From JACDAN01 sp963802375 (GTDB taxonomy: Bacteria; Actinomycetota; Thermoleophilia; Gaiellales; Gaiellaceae), in the NCBI GenBank assembly GCA_963802375.1, contig CAWDIJ010000011.1:53040-117039 (forward strand): 64,000 nt of DNA, written 5' to 3'. Under the pieces are notes generated by a model. It made no database searches. It was not told the DNA's origin and worked only from the letters and a program-made list of their open reading frames with translations. A program made the position numbers and the translations under genes. Numbering within the stretch: position 1 is the first letter of the stretch; each line of letters starts with the position of its first letter. Below, piece by piece: positions 49,537 to 58,362 of this stretch.

Positions 49537-50676
49537 TTGAGCGCAACCGACTCCCTCGTCCGCAGCGAGTACGCGACGATGACGGTCGCGCTCAAGATCT
49601 GGCGCTTCGACGCCTCCACCGGCGAGCGCGAGCTCCGCGAGTACGAGGTCGAGGCGCCCGAGTGGGCGTGCCTCCTCGACGTCCTCGATCTGATCAAGGA
49701 CAAGGTCGACGGCTCGCTCGCCTACCGCAAGAGCTGCCGGATGATGATCTGCGGCTCCTGCGGGATGCGGATGGACGGCGCCGCGGTGCTCGCGTGCAAG
49801 GAGCGGATGAAGCCGATCGTCGACCGCGGCCATGTCCCGGTGATCTCGGCGATGGGGAACCTGCCGATCGTCCGCGACCTGGTCGTCGACATGGGCCCGT
49901 TCTGGAACAAGATCCGCGCGGTCAAGCCGTGGCTCGACCCCGGCTACGACGAGGTCGCCGAGAAGGAGCGCATCGTCTCCCAGCAGGCGATGAACGTGAT
50001 CCACAAGGAGGCGCTCTGCATCATGTGCGGCTGCTGCGTCTCCGAGTGCAACTCGATGGAGTCCGACCCGGACTTCCTCGGGCCGGCCGCGCTCGCCAAG
50101 GGCTTCCGGTTCGTCGGCGACCCCCGCGAGCGAGACCAGGTTCCGCGGCTCAACGACCTGAACCAGGAGCACGGGATCTGGGACTGCACCCGGTGCTACT
50201 TCTGCAACGAGCGCTGCCCGAAGGGCGTCGACCCGCGCGACGCGATCGCCAAGCTCGGCGCCGAGTCGATGAAGGAAGGGATCGACCACGACATGGGCGC
50301 CAAGCACGCGCGCTGGTTCGTCATCTCCGCGAAGACGACCGGCTGGCTCCGCGAGACCGAGCTCGTGCCGAAGACGCAGGGCGTCGCCTCCGCGATCAAG
50401 GAGACGAAGTTCGCGCTCAAGCTCTTCCGGCACGGGAAGGTCCCGCTGCCGTTCCCGCCGCATGTCGCCGACCGGATCCACGAGGCGCGCGGCCTGTACG
50501 ACATCGTGCGGAACGAAGGGCGCCGCGGCGCGCTGGGGATCGTCCAGTCCGAGCGGGCGCTCGCCAAGATCGACCAGGAGCATCCCGAGGGCAGCGGCGA
50601 GGGCTGGGGCAGCCGCACGCAGGCCGACATCACCCCGGGCAAGCGGCCGACTGCCGGAAAGGGAGGCGAAGCGTGA
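49537..50676 (+). CDS. sdhB: Succinate dehydrogenase/fumarate reductase iron-sulphur subunit, extended class E type
   Basis: 379 residues from TTG 49537, well above the usual ~240. [2Fe-2S] site C-x4-C-x2-C-x11-C (CRMMICGSCGMRMDGAAVLAC); two ferredoxin-type sites CIMCGCCVSEC and CTRCYFCNERCP, the second with an extra Cys that would convert the usual [3Fe-4S] to [4Fe-4S], a class E (non-classical) trait. A C-terminal extension of about 110 residues follows. Electrons would pass to SdhE. Confidence 0.92.
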   Translation: MSATDSLVRSEYATMTVALKIWRFDASTGERELREYEVEAPEWACLLDVLDLIKDKVDGSLAYRKSCRMMICGSCGMRMDGAAVLACKERMKPIVDRGHVPVISAMGNLPIVRDLVVDMGPFWNKIRAVKPWLDPGYDEVAEKERIVSQQAMNVIHKEALCIMCGCCVSECNSMESDPDFLGPAALAKGFRFVGDPRERDQVPRLNDLNQEHGIWDCTRCYFCNERCPKGVDPRDAIAKLGAESMKEGIDHDMGAKHARWFVISAKTTGWLRETELVPKTQGVASAIKETKFALKLFRHGKVPLPFPPHVADRIHEARGLYDIVRNEGRRGALGIVQSERALAKIDQEHPEGSGEGWGSRTQADITPGKRPTAGKGGEA

Positions 50677-51554
50677 AAGTCGCGTACTACAAGGGTTGCC
50701 TCGCCGCGCTGTCGGCAAAGGAGCTCGACACTTCGACGAAGGCGTTGGCTCCGCGCCTCGGCCTGGAGCTCGAGGAGCTCGACTCGGTCACGTGCTGCGG
50801 CGCTGGCGACATCCACGAAGCCGAGCCGGACTACTACCTTCACCTGAACGCGCGCATCCTCGCGTACGGCGAGGCGACCGGCGCCGACACGCTGATGACG
50901 GTCTGCAACGTCTGCACGCTGAATCTGCGCCAGGCGAACGTGGCGCTGCAGAAGGACGACGAGCTGCGCGAGCGCGTCAACAAGAACCTCGAGGCGGTCG
51001 GCGTACCGGCGTACTCCGGCGGCATCGAGGTCAAGCACCTCCTGTGGCTGATCGCCGAGGGCGAGGGCTACGAGCGGCTCCAGGAGACCGCGCACAAGGG
51101 GCTGAAAGGGCTGAAGATCGCGCCGTTCTACGGCTGTCAGATCCTCCGCCCGTCCAAGCTCCTCGGCTTCGAGAACCCGGATCGGCCGTGGTCGCTCGAG
51201 GCGATCATCCAGGCCTGCGGCGGCGAGCCGGTCGACTACCCGGCGAAGATCAAGTGCTGCGGCTTCCCGATCATCCAGGCGCGCGAGGAGACGGCCCTCG
51301 GTGAGCTGATCCAGCCGATCGAGCAGGCGATGGAGGCCGGCGCCGACGCGATGGTGACGCCGTGCCCGCTCTGCCACCTCTCCCTCGACGCCTGGCAGCA
51401 GAAGCTGGAGGCGACGACCGGCCGGGCGTTCCAGATGCCGATCCTCCACCTGTCGCAGCTGATCGGCGTTGCTGCCGGGCTCGAGGCGTCCGAGCTCAAG
51501 TTCAAGCGCCACGTCGTCCCGGTTACGCCCGTGCTCGAGAAGCTCGAAGCGTAG
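50673..51554 (+). CDS. sdhE: SdhE: HdrB-like CCG-domain anchor subunit of class E succinate:quinone oxidoreductase
   Basis: 293 residues from GTG 50673 (overlapping sdhB by 4 bp). Two CCG domains: YYKGCLAALS...TCCGAGD...CNVCTLN and FYGCQILRP...KCCGFPI...CPLCHLSL, the same cysteine-rich motif found in heterodisulphide reductase HdrB. In non-classical SdhABE complexes this replaces the haem membrane anchors SdhC/SdhD; no multi-helix membrane subunit is encoded here. Followed by the palindromic element copy 2. Confidence 0.9.
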   Translation: MKVAYYKGCLAALSAKELDTSTKALAPRLGLELEELDSVTCCGAGDIHEAEPDYYLHLNARILAYGEATGADTLMTVCNVCTLNLRQANVALQKDDELRERVNKNLEAVGVPAYSGGIEVKHLLWLIAEGEGYERLQETAHKGLKGLKIAPFYGCQILRPSKLLGFENPDRPWSLEAIIQACGGEPVDYPAKIKCCGFPIIQAREETALGELIQPIEQAMEAGADAMVTPCPLCHLSLDAWQQKLEATTGRAFQMPILHLSQLIGVAAGLEASELKFKRHVVPVTPVLEKLEA

Positions 51555-51563
51555 GCGGCTAGG

Positions 51564-51725
51564 GAGGGCTCGGCGAAGCGTGGTCTGTGCCGTCGGAAAC
51601 GCGCTGCTCGCCCCGAGGCGGCGTCCTCCGTCGCCTGCGTATCGAATTGATACGCAGGCTCCCTGCGTCCTTGCCTCGGAACGAGCATCGCGCTCCGACG
51701 ACGAGCAACGCTTCGCCGAGCCCTC
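51564..51725. repeat. Large nested palindromic element, copy 2
   Basis: 162-bp imperfect palindrome. Outer arms GAGGGCTCGGCGAAGCGT (51564-51581) and ACGCTTCGCCGAGCCCTC (51708-51725) are perfectly complementary over 18 bp; middle arms GTCGGAAACGCGCTGCTCG and the GAGCATCGCGCTCCGAC region pair with few mismatches; the centre is CCTGCGTATC-GAATT-GATACGCAGG. The core is homologous to 36190-36285 in inverse orientation. It separates sdhE from the metallophosphoesterase gene and runs up to the latter's coding frame. Confidence 0.8.
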
Positions 51726-52553
51726 CTGATTCCCGCGGCGCTGCTGGGCCTGGCCGGCGCCGGCGCCGCCGCCGCGGCCTGGGGATGGTTCGAGGCCGGC
51801 TGGGTCCGGCTGGAGGTGGAGGCGGTTCGGCTCCGGCGGCTCCCGGCCGAGCTCGATGGGCTTCGGATCGCGCATCTCTCGGACTTCCACCTGGGGCTTC
51901 CGTCGCGCGGGACGCGCGCAGTCGAGCGGGCCGTGGCGTGGGTCGAGGAGCGCCAGCCCGACCTGACGCTGATCTCGGGCGACCTTCTGGCTCGGCCGAG
52001 CGGCGAGGCGAAGCTTCGCGAGCTCGTCGCGCGCCTGCCCAACGCCTACGCCGTGCTGGGGAACCACGACTACGCGGTCTCGAAGGATCCGTTCTCGCGG
52101 CCTGCCGAGCTGGAGGAGCTCGGTCCGGCGCGCCTGCTCGCCGACGGGGCCGAGACCGTCGAGATTCGTGGCCGACGGGTGCAGATCGTCGGCGTCGATC
52201 CTCGCTCCTACCGGCGGGGGACCGCGCGGCCGGACCGGCTTGCGGACGAGTCCGCCGACCTCCGGATCCTCTTGTGCCACTTCCCGCAGGTGATCGACCG
52301 GCTCCGGACCGGCGTCTTCGACCTGGTCCTGTCCGGCCACCTTCATGCCGGACAGATCAGCGTGCCGTACCCTGGCGGGCGCGTCCGGCTCGCGCACCGG
52401 CGGTGGACGTACGTCGAGGGCGTCTACGAGCAGCCCGGCGGCGTGCTGCACCTCTCGGCCGGTCTCGGGACGACGTTCGTCCCCTTCCGGTTCTTCGCAA
52501 GGCCGGCTGCCTATGAGCTGGTCTTGAGGACGGCACTTCAGCACGAGGACTGA
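51726..52553 (+). CDS. Membrane-anchored metallophosphoesterase (YaeI/YkuE-like)
   Basis: About 275 residues if read from CTG 51726; the first canonical start is GTG 51816, which would remove the N-terminal transmembrane helix (LIPAALLGLAGAGAAAAAWGW). Calcineurin-like motifs: LSDFHLG, SGDLLA, LGNHDY, CHFPQV and GHLHAGQI, complete for a dinuclear metal site. Resembles YkuE/LpxH-like phosphoesterases acting on lipid-linked substrates. The gene frame joins directly to the right arm of the palindromic element, so its true start may have been altered. Confidence 0.85.
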   Translation: MIPAALLGLAGAGAAAAAWGWFEAGWVRLEVEAVRLRRLPAELDGLRIAHLSDFHLGLPSRGTRAVERAVAWVEERQPDLTLISGDLLARPSGEAKLRELVARLPNAYAVLGNHDYAVSKDPFSRPAELEELGPARLLADGAETVEIRGRRVQIVGVDPRSYRRGTARPDRLADESADLRILLCHFPQVIDRLRTGVFDLVLSGHLHAGQISVPYPGGRVRLAHRRWTYVEGVYEQPGGVLHLSAGLGTTFVPFRFFARPAAYELVLRTALQHED

Positions 52554-52605
52554 GCGCGCTCCTGCGGCGAGTCTCGCGCTAAGGCGCCCTCCTACAATCC
52601 GGGGA

Positions 52606-53229
52606 GTGACGACCCGCCTGCAAGGTCTGACCGGCGCGACGCTTCCGAGCGCGCCGACGGTCTGCCACGACTGCGTCTTCTGGCAGTCGCGGCCCGGACG
52701 GACGACCTCCAAGCGCAAGTGGATCGAGCGGGCAGAGGACGACTGGGGCGCGTGGGGCACCGTGTACGCGGACGACGACGGGCGGGTGCTTGGCTCGATG
52801 CAGTACGGCCCGTCGGAGCTGTTTCCGCGCGCCGAGTGGCTGCCGGCGGGGCCTCCGGACGAGGACGCGGTGCTGATCACCTGCGCCTACCTCGTCGAGG
52901 GCTCGGCGCAGTGGGTAATGCAGTCGCTCTTCCTCGCCGCGATCGCGGACGTCCGGGAGCGGGGCGGCAGGGCGATCGAGGCGTTCGGTTACCGGTACGC
53001 CGAGGGCGAGTCGACCGAGCAGCGCTTCCTCGTCCACCGGACGGTCTTCCCGAGCGACTTCCTGGCCGACTTCGGCTTCCGGTCGGTCAGACGGCAGGGT
53101 CGCGTCGAGTTGGCGCGCCTCGAGCTCGGCGGCCTCGTACTGGTCGAGGAGAAGGCCCCGGCCAAGCTGCTTCGCCGGGTGAGGGAAGTGCTCGAGCCGG
53201 AACCGGCGCCTGTCCCGCGCCGGCCCTAG
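52606..53229 (+). CDS. GNAT-like N-acetyltransferase
   Basis: 207 residues from GTG 52606. The N-terminus has a small CxxC (VCHDCVFWQSRPGR); the middle GTVYADDDGRVLGSMQYGPSELFPRA and ITCAYLVEGSAQWVMQSLFLAAIADVRERGGRAIEAF are the acetyl-CoA-binding core of an actinobacterial GNAT subgroup, ending in DFGFRSVRRQGRVELARLEL. Substrate unknown. It precedes the glycan-related genes by about 60 bp. Confidence 0.75.
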   Translation: MTTRLQGLTGATLPSAPTVCHDCVFWQSRPGRTTSKRKWIERAEDDWGAWGTVYADDDGRVLGSMQYGPSELFPRAEWLPAGPPDEDAVLITCAYLVEGSAQWVMQSLFLAAIADVRERGGRAIEAFGYRYAEGESTEQRFLVHRTVFPSDFLADFGFRSVRRQGRVELARLELGGLVLVEEKAPAKLLRRVREVLEPEPAPVPRRP

Positions 53230-53288
53230 GCTTGCCCAGACCGGCGTGCCGCGTAGCATTCGCGCGGGATGAGATCGAGCCGCCAGAG

Positions 53289-54026
53289 GTGAGCCCGCAG
53301 AACGACTCGATCGACGTCATCGTGCTCGCCGGAGGCCGGGGCACGAGGCTCGCGCCGTACACGACGGTCCTCCCGAAGCCGCTGCTGCCGATCGGGGAGA
53401 TGCCCGTGCTGGAGATCCTGCTCCGGCGGCTCGCGGCGGCGGGATTCCAGCGGGTCCACCTCGCGGTCGGCTATCTCGCCGAGCTGATCGAAGCGTACTT
53501 CCGGGACGGGGAGCGGTTCGGGGTCCAGCTCGAGTACCTGCGGGAGGAGACGCCCCTGGGTACCGCTGGCCCGCTCGCCGCGCTCGCGGATCCGTCCGAG
53601 CGGATGCTCGTGATGAACGGAGACCTCTTCACGGCGCTCGACTTCCGGGAGCTCGTGAGCTTTCACCAGTCGAGCGGCGCCACCGCGACGGTCGCGACGC
53701 TCGAGCGCGAGGTGCCGATCGAGTTCGGGGTGATCGGGCTCGACGGGACGCGGATCGTCGACTACGACGAGAAACCGACGATCTCGTACGACGTCAGCAT
53801 GGGCGTCTATGTCTTCGAGCGAGAGGTCGTGGACCTGATCCCGAGCGGCGAGCACTTCGACTTCCCGGACGTCGTGCACGTCCTGCTCGAGCGAGGCCTG
53901 CCGGTCGCCGCCTACCGCTCGTCCGATTTTTGGCTCGACATCGGGCGGCGCGAGGACTACGAGCTGGCGCAGGAGCGCTTCGGCGAGCTCCGCGGCGAGC
54001 TTCTCCCCGACGAGGAACGGGTCTAG
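53289..54026 (+). CDS. Nucleotidyltransferase, sugar-nucleotide pyrophosphorylase type
   Basis: 245 residues, from GTG 53289. Signature VIVLAGGRGTRLAPYTTVLPKPLLPIG, magnesium site MNGDLFTALD and product-binding WLDIGRREDY near the C-terminus. Fits glucose-1-phosphate thymidylyl-, cytidylyl- or GDP-mannose-type pyrophosphorylases. With the aminotransferase and epimerase downstream it points to synthesis of an activated amino-sugar for cell-surface glycans. Confidence 0.88.
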   Translation: MSPQNDSIDVIVLAGGRGTRLAPYTTVLPKPLLPIGEMPVLEILLRRLAAAGFQRVHLAVGYLAELIEAYFRDGERFGVQLEYLREETPLGTAGPLAALADPSERMLVMNGDLFTALDFRELVSFHQSSGATATVATLEREVPIEFGVIGLDGTRIVDYDEKPTISYDVSMGVYVFEREVVDLIPSGEHFDFPDVVHVLLERGLPVAAYRSSDFWLDIGRREDYELAQERFGELRGELLPDEERV

Positions 54027-54028
54027 CC

Positions 54029-55195
54029 ATGGAGCCTTGGGTCGTGCCCCTTTCCGACGTGGACGTCTCGGACGAGCTGGCGGAAGCGGTTCGCGACACG
54101 GTGGCGTCGGGCTGGTGGAGCATGGGGCCGAAAGTCGCCGAGCTCGAGCGGGAGTTCGGGTCGCTCTGCGGGACCGCTCACGCGCTCGCAGTTGCCAACG
54201 GGACCGTCGCATTGCACGCGGCACTGGTCGCCTCTGGCTGCGGGCCCGGAGACGAGGTCGTGCTGCCGTCGCTGAATTTCGTCGCCGCCGCCAACGTCGT
54301 CGTCCACACGGGCGCCACGCCGGTCTTCTGCGACATCATCGGGGAGGAAGACCTGAACCTCGACCCGCGCGATCTCGAAGCTGCTCTCTCGTCGGCCACG
54401 AAGGCCGTGATCACGCTCCACTACGGGGGACATCCGTGCGCGATGGACGAGGTGCTCGCACTGGCCGCGGACCGCGGCTTTGCGATCGTCGAGGACGCTG
54501 CCCACGCGCCCGGGGCGACGCTCGACGGCCGACCGTGCGGCTCGATCGGAGCGATCGGCTGCTTCAGCTTCTTCTCGAACAAGAACCTGCCGGTCGGTGA
54601 GGGCGGCATGATCGTCACGAACGACGACGAGCTTTCCGAGCGCCTCCGCCTGCTCCGGTCGCACGGCATGACGACGCTGACCTGGGACCGCCACCGCGGG
54701 CACGCGCACTCGTACGACGTCGTCACGCACGGCTTCAACTACAGGCTGGACGAGATTCGGGCTGCGATGGCGCTCGTGCAGCTCGGCCGTCTCGCGGAGG
54801 GGAATGCGGCGAGGGCGCGCATCGTCGAGCGCTACCGGACGCTCCTGGACGGCGTCGAGGGAATCTCCATGCCGTTCGGCCGGCAGCCGGTGGGCGCTTC
54901 GTCCTCCCACCATCTTGCCGTCGTGCTGCTCCCGCCGGACGTTCTTCGCGGCGAGGTGCGCGAGGCGCTGGCGGCGCGAAGGATCCAGACGAGCGTGCAC
55001 TACCCGCCGATCCACTCGTTCACGGCCTTCCGCGAGCTCTTACGCCGTCCGCTGCCCCACACCGATGCGCTCGCAGAGCGGATCCTCACGCTGCCGCTCT
55101 ACCCGCACCTGGCCGACGAGCAGGTCGAGCTGGTCGCCGAGGAGCTGTTGGCGGCAGTTCGCGCTTCCAGTCCCCGCGCCCGAGCGGTGGGCTGA
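54029..55195 (+). CDS. DegT/DnrJ/EryC1/StrS-family sugar aminotransferase
   Basis: 388-residue PLP enzyme. PLP-phosphate region VANGTVALHAALVASGCGPGDEVVLPSLNFVA, DAAHAPGATLDGR (Asp to pyridine N), Schiff-base Lys in FSFFSNKNLPVGEGG, GFNYRLDEIRAAMALVQL. Transfers an amino group to a nucleotide-linked keto-sugar. Starts 3 bp after the nucleotidyltransferase stop and is followed 3 bp later by the epimerase gene: one operon. Confidence 0.92.
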   Translation: MEPWVVPLSDVDVSDELAEAVRDTVASGWWSMGPKVAELEREFGSLCGTAHALAVANGTVALHAALVASGCGPGDEVVLPSLNFVAAANVVVHTGATPVFCDIIGEEDLNLDPRDLEAALSSATKAVITLHYGGHPCAMDEVLALAADRGFAIVEDAAHAPGATLDGRPCGSIGAIGCFSFFSNKNLPVGEGGMIVTNDDELSERLRLLRSHGMTTLTWDRHRGHAHSYDVVTHGFNYRLDEIRAAMALVQLGRLAEGNAARARIVERYRTLLDGVEGISMPFGRQPVGASSSHHLAVVLLPPDVLRGEVREALAARRIQTSVHYPPIHSFTAFRELLRRPLPHTDALAERILTLPLYPHLADEQVELVAEELLAAVRASSPRARAVG

Positions 55196-55197
55196 GC

Positions 55198-56166
55198 GTG
55201 CACGTTCTGGTCACCGGTGCGGCAGGCTACGTCGGCTCCGTGCTCGTGGACGTGCTGCTCCGCGCCGGTCACGAGGTGAGGGGCGTGGACGCGCTCGTGC
55301 ACGGGCCGGCGCCGTCCCTGCTGCTCGCCTGGGGCGAGGACGAGTTCGAGTTCGTCCGCGCGGATGTCACCGACGCCGAAGCGATGGGAAGCGCGGTCGA
55401 GGACGTCGACGCGATCGTCCATCTGGCGGCGATCGTCGGCGACCCGGCGTGCGCCCGCCAGCCGGAGCTCGCGAAGGCGATCAACGTCGGTGGGACGCGC
55501 GACCTCGTCCGCGCCGCGAGGGACCGGGACGTCGGCCGGTTCGTGTTCGCTTCCACGTGCAGCAATTACGGAAAGCTCGATGATCCCAACGCCTTCGCCA
55601 CCGAGGATTGGCCATTGCGCCCCGTCTCCCTCTACGCGGAGACCAAGGTCGAGGCGGAGGTTGACGTCCTCGAGCAGTCCGGCGACGGCTTCGAGACCTG
55701 CTGCCTCAGATTCGCCACGGTCTACGGCGTCTCGCCCCGGATGCGCTTCGACCTGACCGTCAACGAGTTCACGCGCGACGTCCTGCTGGCCGGCGACCTC
55801 GTCGTCTACGGCGAGCAGTTCTGGCGTCCCTACGTCCACGTGCGGGACGCGGCCGCTGCGGTGCTAACCGCCATCGAGGCGCCTAGAGAGCAGGTGGCCG
55901 GAGAGGTCTACAACGTCGGGGCGAACGAGGAGAACTACCGCAAGCTCGACTTCGTCGAGCTCCTCCGTGAGCGCATTCCGACAGCGGAGATCCAGTTCGT
56001 CAAGAAGGACGAGGATCCCCGCGACTACCGCGTCTCCTTCGACCGGATCGAGGAGCGGCTCGGCTTCCGCGCCGTGCGCACGGTCTCGGAGGGGATCGAC
56101 GAGGTGATCGCCCTCCTGCGCAGCGGGTTGCTCGACGACCCGTACGCCGGGATATACCGGAACTAG
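55198..56166 (+). CDS. NAD-dependent sugar epimerase/dehydratase (extended SDR)
   Basis: 322 residues from GTG 55198. NAD loop VTGAAGYVGSVLVDVLL, VHLAAIVGDP, catalytic Ser in STCSNYGK and YxxxK in SLYAETKVEAE, then RFATVYG. Typical of UDP-glucose 4-epimerase/GDP-sugar 4,6-dehydratase-like enzymes. Third gene of the nucleotide-sugar run; converges with asd 8 bp downstream. Confidence 0.9.
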   Translation: MHVLVTGAAGYVGSVLVDVLLRAGHEVRGVDALVHGPAPSLLLAWGEDEFEFVRADVTDAEAMGSAVEDVDAIVHLAAIVGDPACARQPELAKAINVGGTRDLVRAARDRDVGRFVFASTCSNYGKLDDPNAFATEDWPLRPVSLYAETKVEAEVDVLEQSGDGFETCCLRFATVYGVSPRMRFDLTVNEFTRDVLLAGDLVVYGEQFWRPYVHVRDAAAAVLTAIEAPREQVAGEVYNVGANEENYRKLDFVELLRERIPTAEIQFVKKDEDPRDYRVSFDRIEERLGFRAVRTVSEGIDEVIALLRSGLLDDPYAGIYRN

Positions 56167-56174
56167 GAGCCGGG

Positions 56175-57122
56175 CTAGGCCGAGACGGGCTCGCGGGCCA
56201 GGATCAGCTCCGCGATCTGCATTGCGTTCAGCGCCGCGCCCTTGCGGAGGTTGTCGTTCACGGCCCAGAGCGCGAGCTCGTTCGGGCTCGTCCCGGGGCG
56301 AATCCGCCCCACGAGCACCTCGTCCCGCCCAGCCGCAGAGCCGGGAGTTGGGAAGTCTTCGAGCGCCAGGTGGGGTGCAGCGCCAAGGATCGAGCGAGCC
56401 TGCTCCGGCGAGATCGGCTCCTCGGTCTCGACCCAGATCGCCTGGCCGTGGCCGACGAGCACGGGTGTGCGGATGCACGTGGCCTGGATCGGCAGGGGCG
56501 GCAGCGCCAGGATCTTCCGCGTCTCCTCGCGCAGCTTCAGCTCCTCGTCGAACTCGTCGCCGACGAGGTCCCAGTCCATGGAGAGATCGGCCTGCATCGG
56601 CTCGACGGCCCGCAGGCGCTCGACACCGGCGTCCCCCGCGCCCGACATCGACTGATAGGTCGCCAGCCGTACCTGCCGCAGTCCCGCTGCGTCGTGGAGC
56701 GGCTTGAGGACGCAGGAGAGCTGGATCGCGGAGCAGTTCGGGTTGGCGACGATCGTGCCGCCGTCGATTGCGTCGTCGTTCACGCCGGCGACGACGAGCG
56801 GAATGCCGTCGGCGAGCCTGAACGCATCCGACTTGTCGATGCAGGTGGTGCCGGCCTCGGCGGTCGGCGGCACGAGCTCGGAGCTCGGGCCGGTCCCGAC
56901 CGAGAAGAAGCAGAGGTCGAGCTCGTCTCCGGCGAGCCGCTCCGGCGTCGCCTCCTCCACGCGAAGCGAACGGCTGCCGTACCGCACCTCGGAGCCGGCC
57001 GACCGGGAGGACGCGTACGCCCGCACGTCGGAGAACCCGCGCTCGGCCAGCAGCTCCAGCGCAACGGTTCCGACGACGCCGGTGGCACCGACGACGCCGA
57101 TCCGGGCCTCACTCGTGGGCAC
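56175..57122 (-). CDS. asd: Aspartate-semialdehyde dehydrogenase
   Basis: 315 residues. NADP loop RIGVVGATGVVGTVALELLAERG, active-site Cys in NPNCSAIQL, acid-base His in VLVGHGQAIWVETEEP region, and C-terminal GAALNAMQIAE. Second step of the Asp-family pathway to Lys, Met, Thr. GTG 57122 lies behind GAGGAGG and overlaps lysC by 14 bp, so it is translated from the lysC transcript. Confidence 0.94.
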   Translation of the reverse strand: MPTSEARIGVVGATGVVGTVALELLAERGFSDVRAYASSRSAGSEVRYGSRSLRVEEATPERLAGDELDLCFFSVGTGPSSELVPPTAEAGTTCIDKSDAFRLADGIPLVVAGVNDDAIDGGTIVANPNCSAIQLSCVLKPLHDAAGLRQVRLATYQSMSGAGDAGVERLRAVEPMQADLSMDWDLVGDEFDEELKLREETRKILALPPLPIQATCIRTPVLVGHGQAIWVETEEPISPEQARSILGAAPHLALEDFPTPGSAAGRDEVLVGRIRPGTSPNELALWAVNDNLRKGAALNAMQIAELILAREPVSA

Positions 57123-58362
57123 GGACGGCCTCCTCGGCGTCGAGCTCGAAGGCGCTGTGGAGTGCGCGCACCGCATCCTCCACCCGATCGCGGTCGATGA
57201 AGCAGGCGATCTTGATCGGCGACGTGTTCACGATCTCGGGCTCGATGCCGAGTTCCCCGAGGGTCGCGAACGTCCTGCCGGCGACGCCCGGGTGTGTTTT
57301 CATCCCCGCGCCGATGACGCTGACCTGGCCGAGGTCATCGCGCGACGACCACGAGACACCGAGCCGGTCGAGTGCCGCGGAGGTATCCGCGGCGTCGGAC
57401 ATCGGCCCGGAGAAGACGATCTCCGCGCCGGTCTGGAGGATGGTGTCGACGCTGAGGCCCGCATCGGAAAGCGCCTCGAACAGTCGCGATGGCGCCGCGT
57501 CGTCGACGCGATACACCGCCTCCTCCAGCGAATGCGTGACGCCGGAGATGATCGCCTTCTCGAGCATCCGTTCGTCCTCCTCCCGGATCCAGGTGCCTGG
57601 CGCGTCGCTGAAGCTCGACCGTACGTGAAGCTTGACTCCGTGGTTGCGCGCGAGCTCGACCGAGCGCAGCTGGAGCACTTTCGCGCCGGACGCGGCCATC
57701 TCGAGCATCTCCTCGTAGCTGACCGCGTGCAGCTTGCGTGCCGTCGGCACGAGTCGCGGATCGGCCGTGAACACTCCCTCGACGTCGGTGTACATCTCGC
57801 AGGCGTCGGCGCCGAGCGCCGCGGCGAGCGCGACCGCGGTCAGGTTCGAGCCGCCCCGGCCGAGCGTCGTCACGTCGTACGCGGTCGAGACGCCCTGGAA
57901 GCCGGCGACGAGGACAATCCGGTCGGCGTCCAGCGCCTCGTGGATCCGGCGCGCGCGGACGTCCACGATCTTGGCGCGGCCGTGCACGGTGTCCGTGACG
58001 ATCCCTGCCTGCGAGCCGGTGAGGGAGATCGCCTCGTGGCCGAGGTCGTGGATCGCCATCGCCGCCAGCGCGCAGGAGACGCGTTCGCCGACGGAGATCA
58101 GCATGTCCACCTCGCGCGGCACCGGTGTGTGCGAGACCTCGTGTGCCAGGCGCAGCAACTCGTCCGTGGTGTCGCCCATGGCGGAGAGGACTGCCACGAC
58201 GCGGTTCCCGGCCTCGCGCGCTGCCACCAGGCGCTGCGCGACCGCCTTGATGCGCGCGGTGTCCGCGACCGACGTCCCGCCGAACTTCATCACGACCGTG
58301 CCCGACGGCCCGGGCGCCTCCCCGGCGACCGCCGGGATCCCCTCGTATTCCGTCGTCGCCAC
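57109..58362 (-). CDS. lysC: Aspartate kinase
   Basis: 417 residues from GTG 58362. Kinase domain VVMKFGGTSVAD, SVGERVSCALAAMAI, TTLGRGGSNLTAVALAAALGADACEMYTDVEG, followed by two ACT regulatory domains (about residues 260-415: EAVYRVDD..., VSVIGAGMKTHPGVAGRTFATLGELG). Catalyses the first, feedback-regulated step to Lys/Thr/Met. Overlaps recR by 1 codon and asd by 14 bp. I prefer this start because it abuts recR; a much longer upstream frame would overlap recR wholly. Confidence 0.93.
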   Translation of the reverse strand: MATTEYEGIPAVAGEAPGPSGTVVMKFGGTSVADTARIKAVAQRLVAAREAGNRVVAVLSAMGDTTDELLRLAHEVSHTPVPREVDMLISVGERVSCALAAMAIHDLGHEAISLTGSQAGIVTDTVHGRAKIVDVRARRIHEALDADRIVLVAGFQGVSTAYDVTTLGRGGSNLTAVALAAALGADACEMYTDVEGVFTADPRLVPTARKLHAVSYEEMLEMAASGAKVLQLRSVELARNHGVKLHVRSSFSDAPGTWIREEDERMLEKAIISGVTHSLEEAVYRVDDAAPSRLFEALSDAGLSVDTILQTGAEIVFSGPMSDAADTSAALDRLGVSWSSRDDLGQVSVIGAGMKTHPGVAGRTFATLGELGIEPEIVNTSPIKIACFIDRDRVEDAVRALHSAFELDAEEAVRAHE

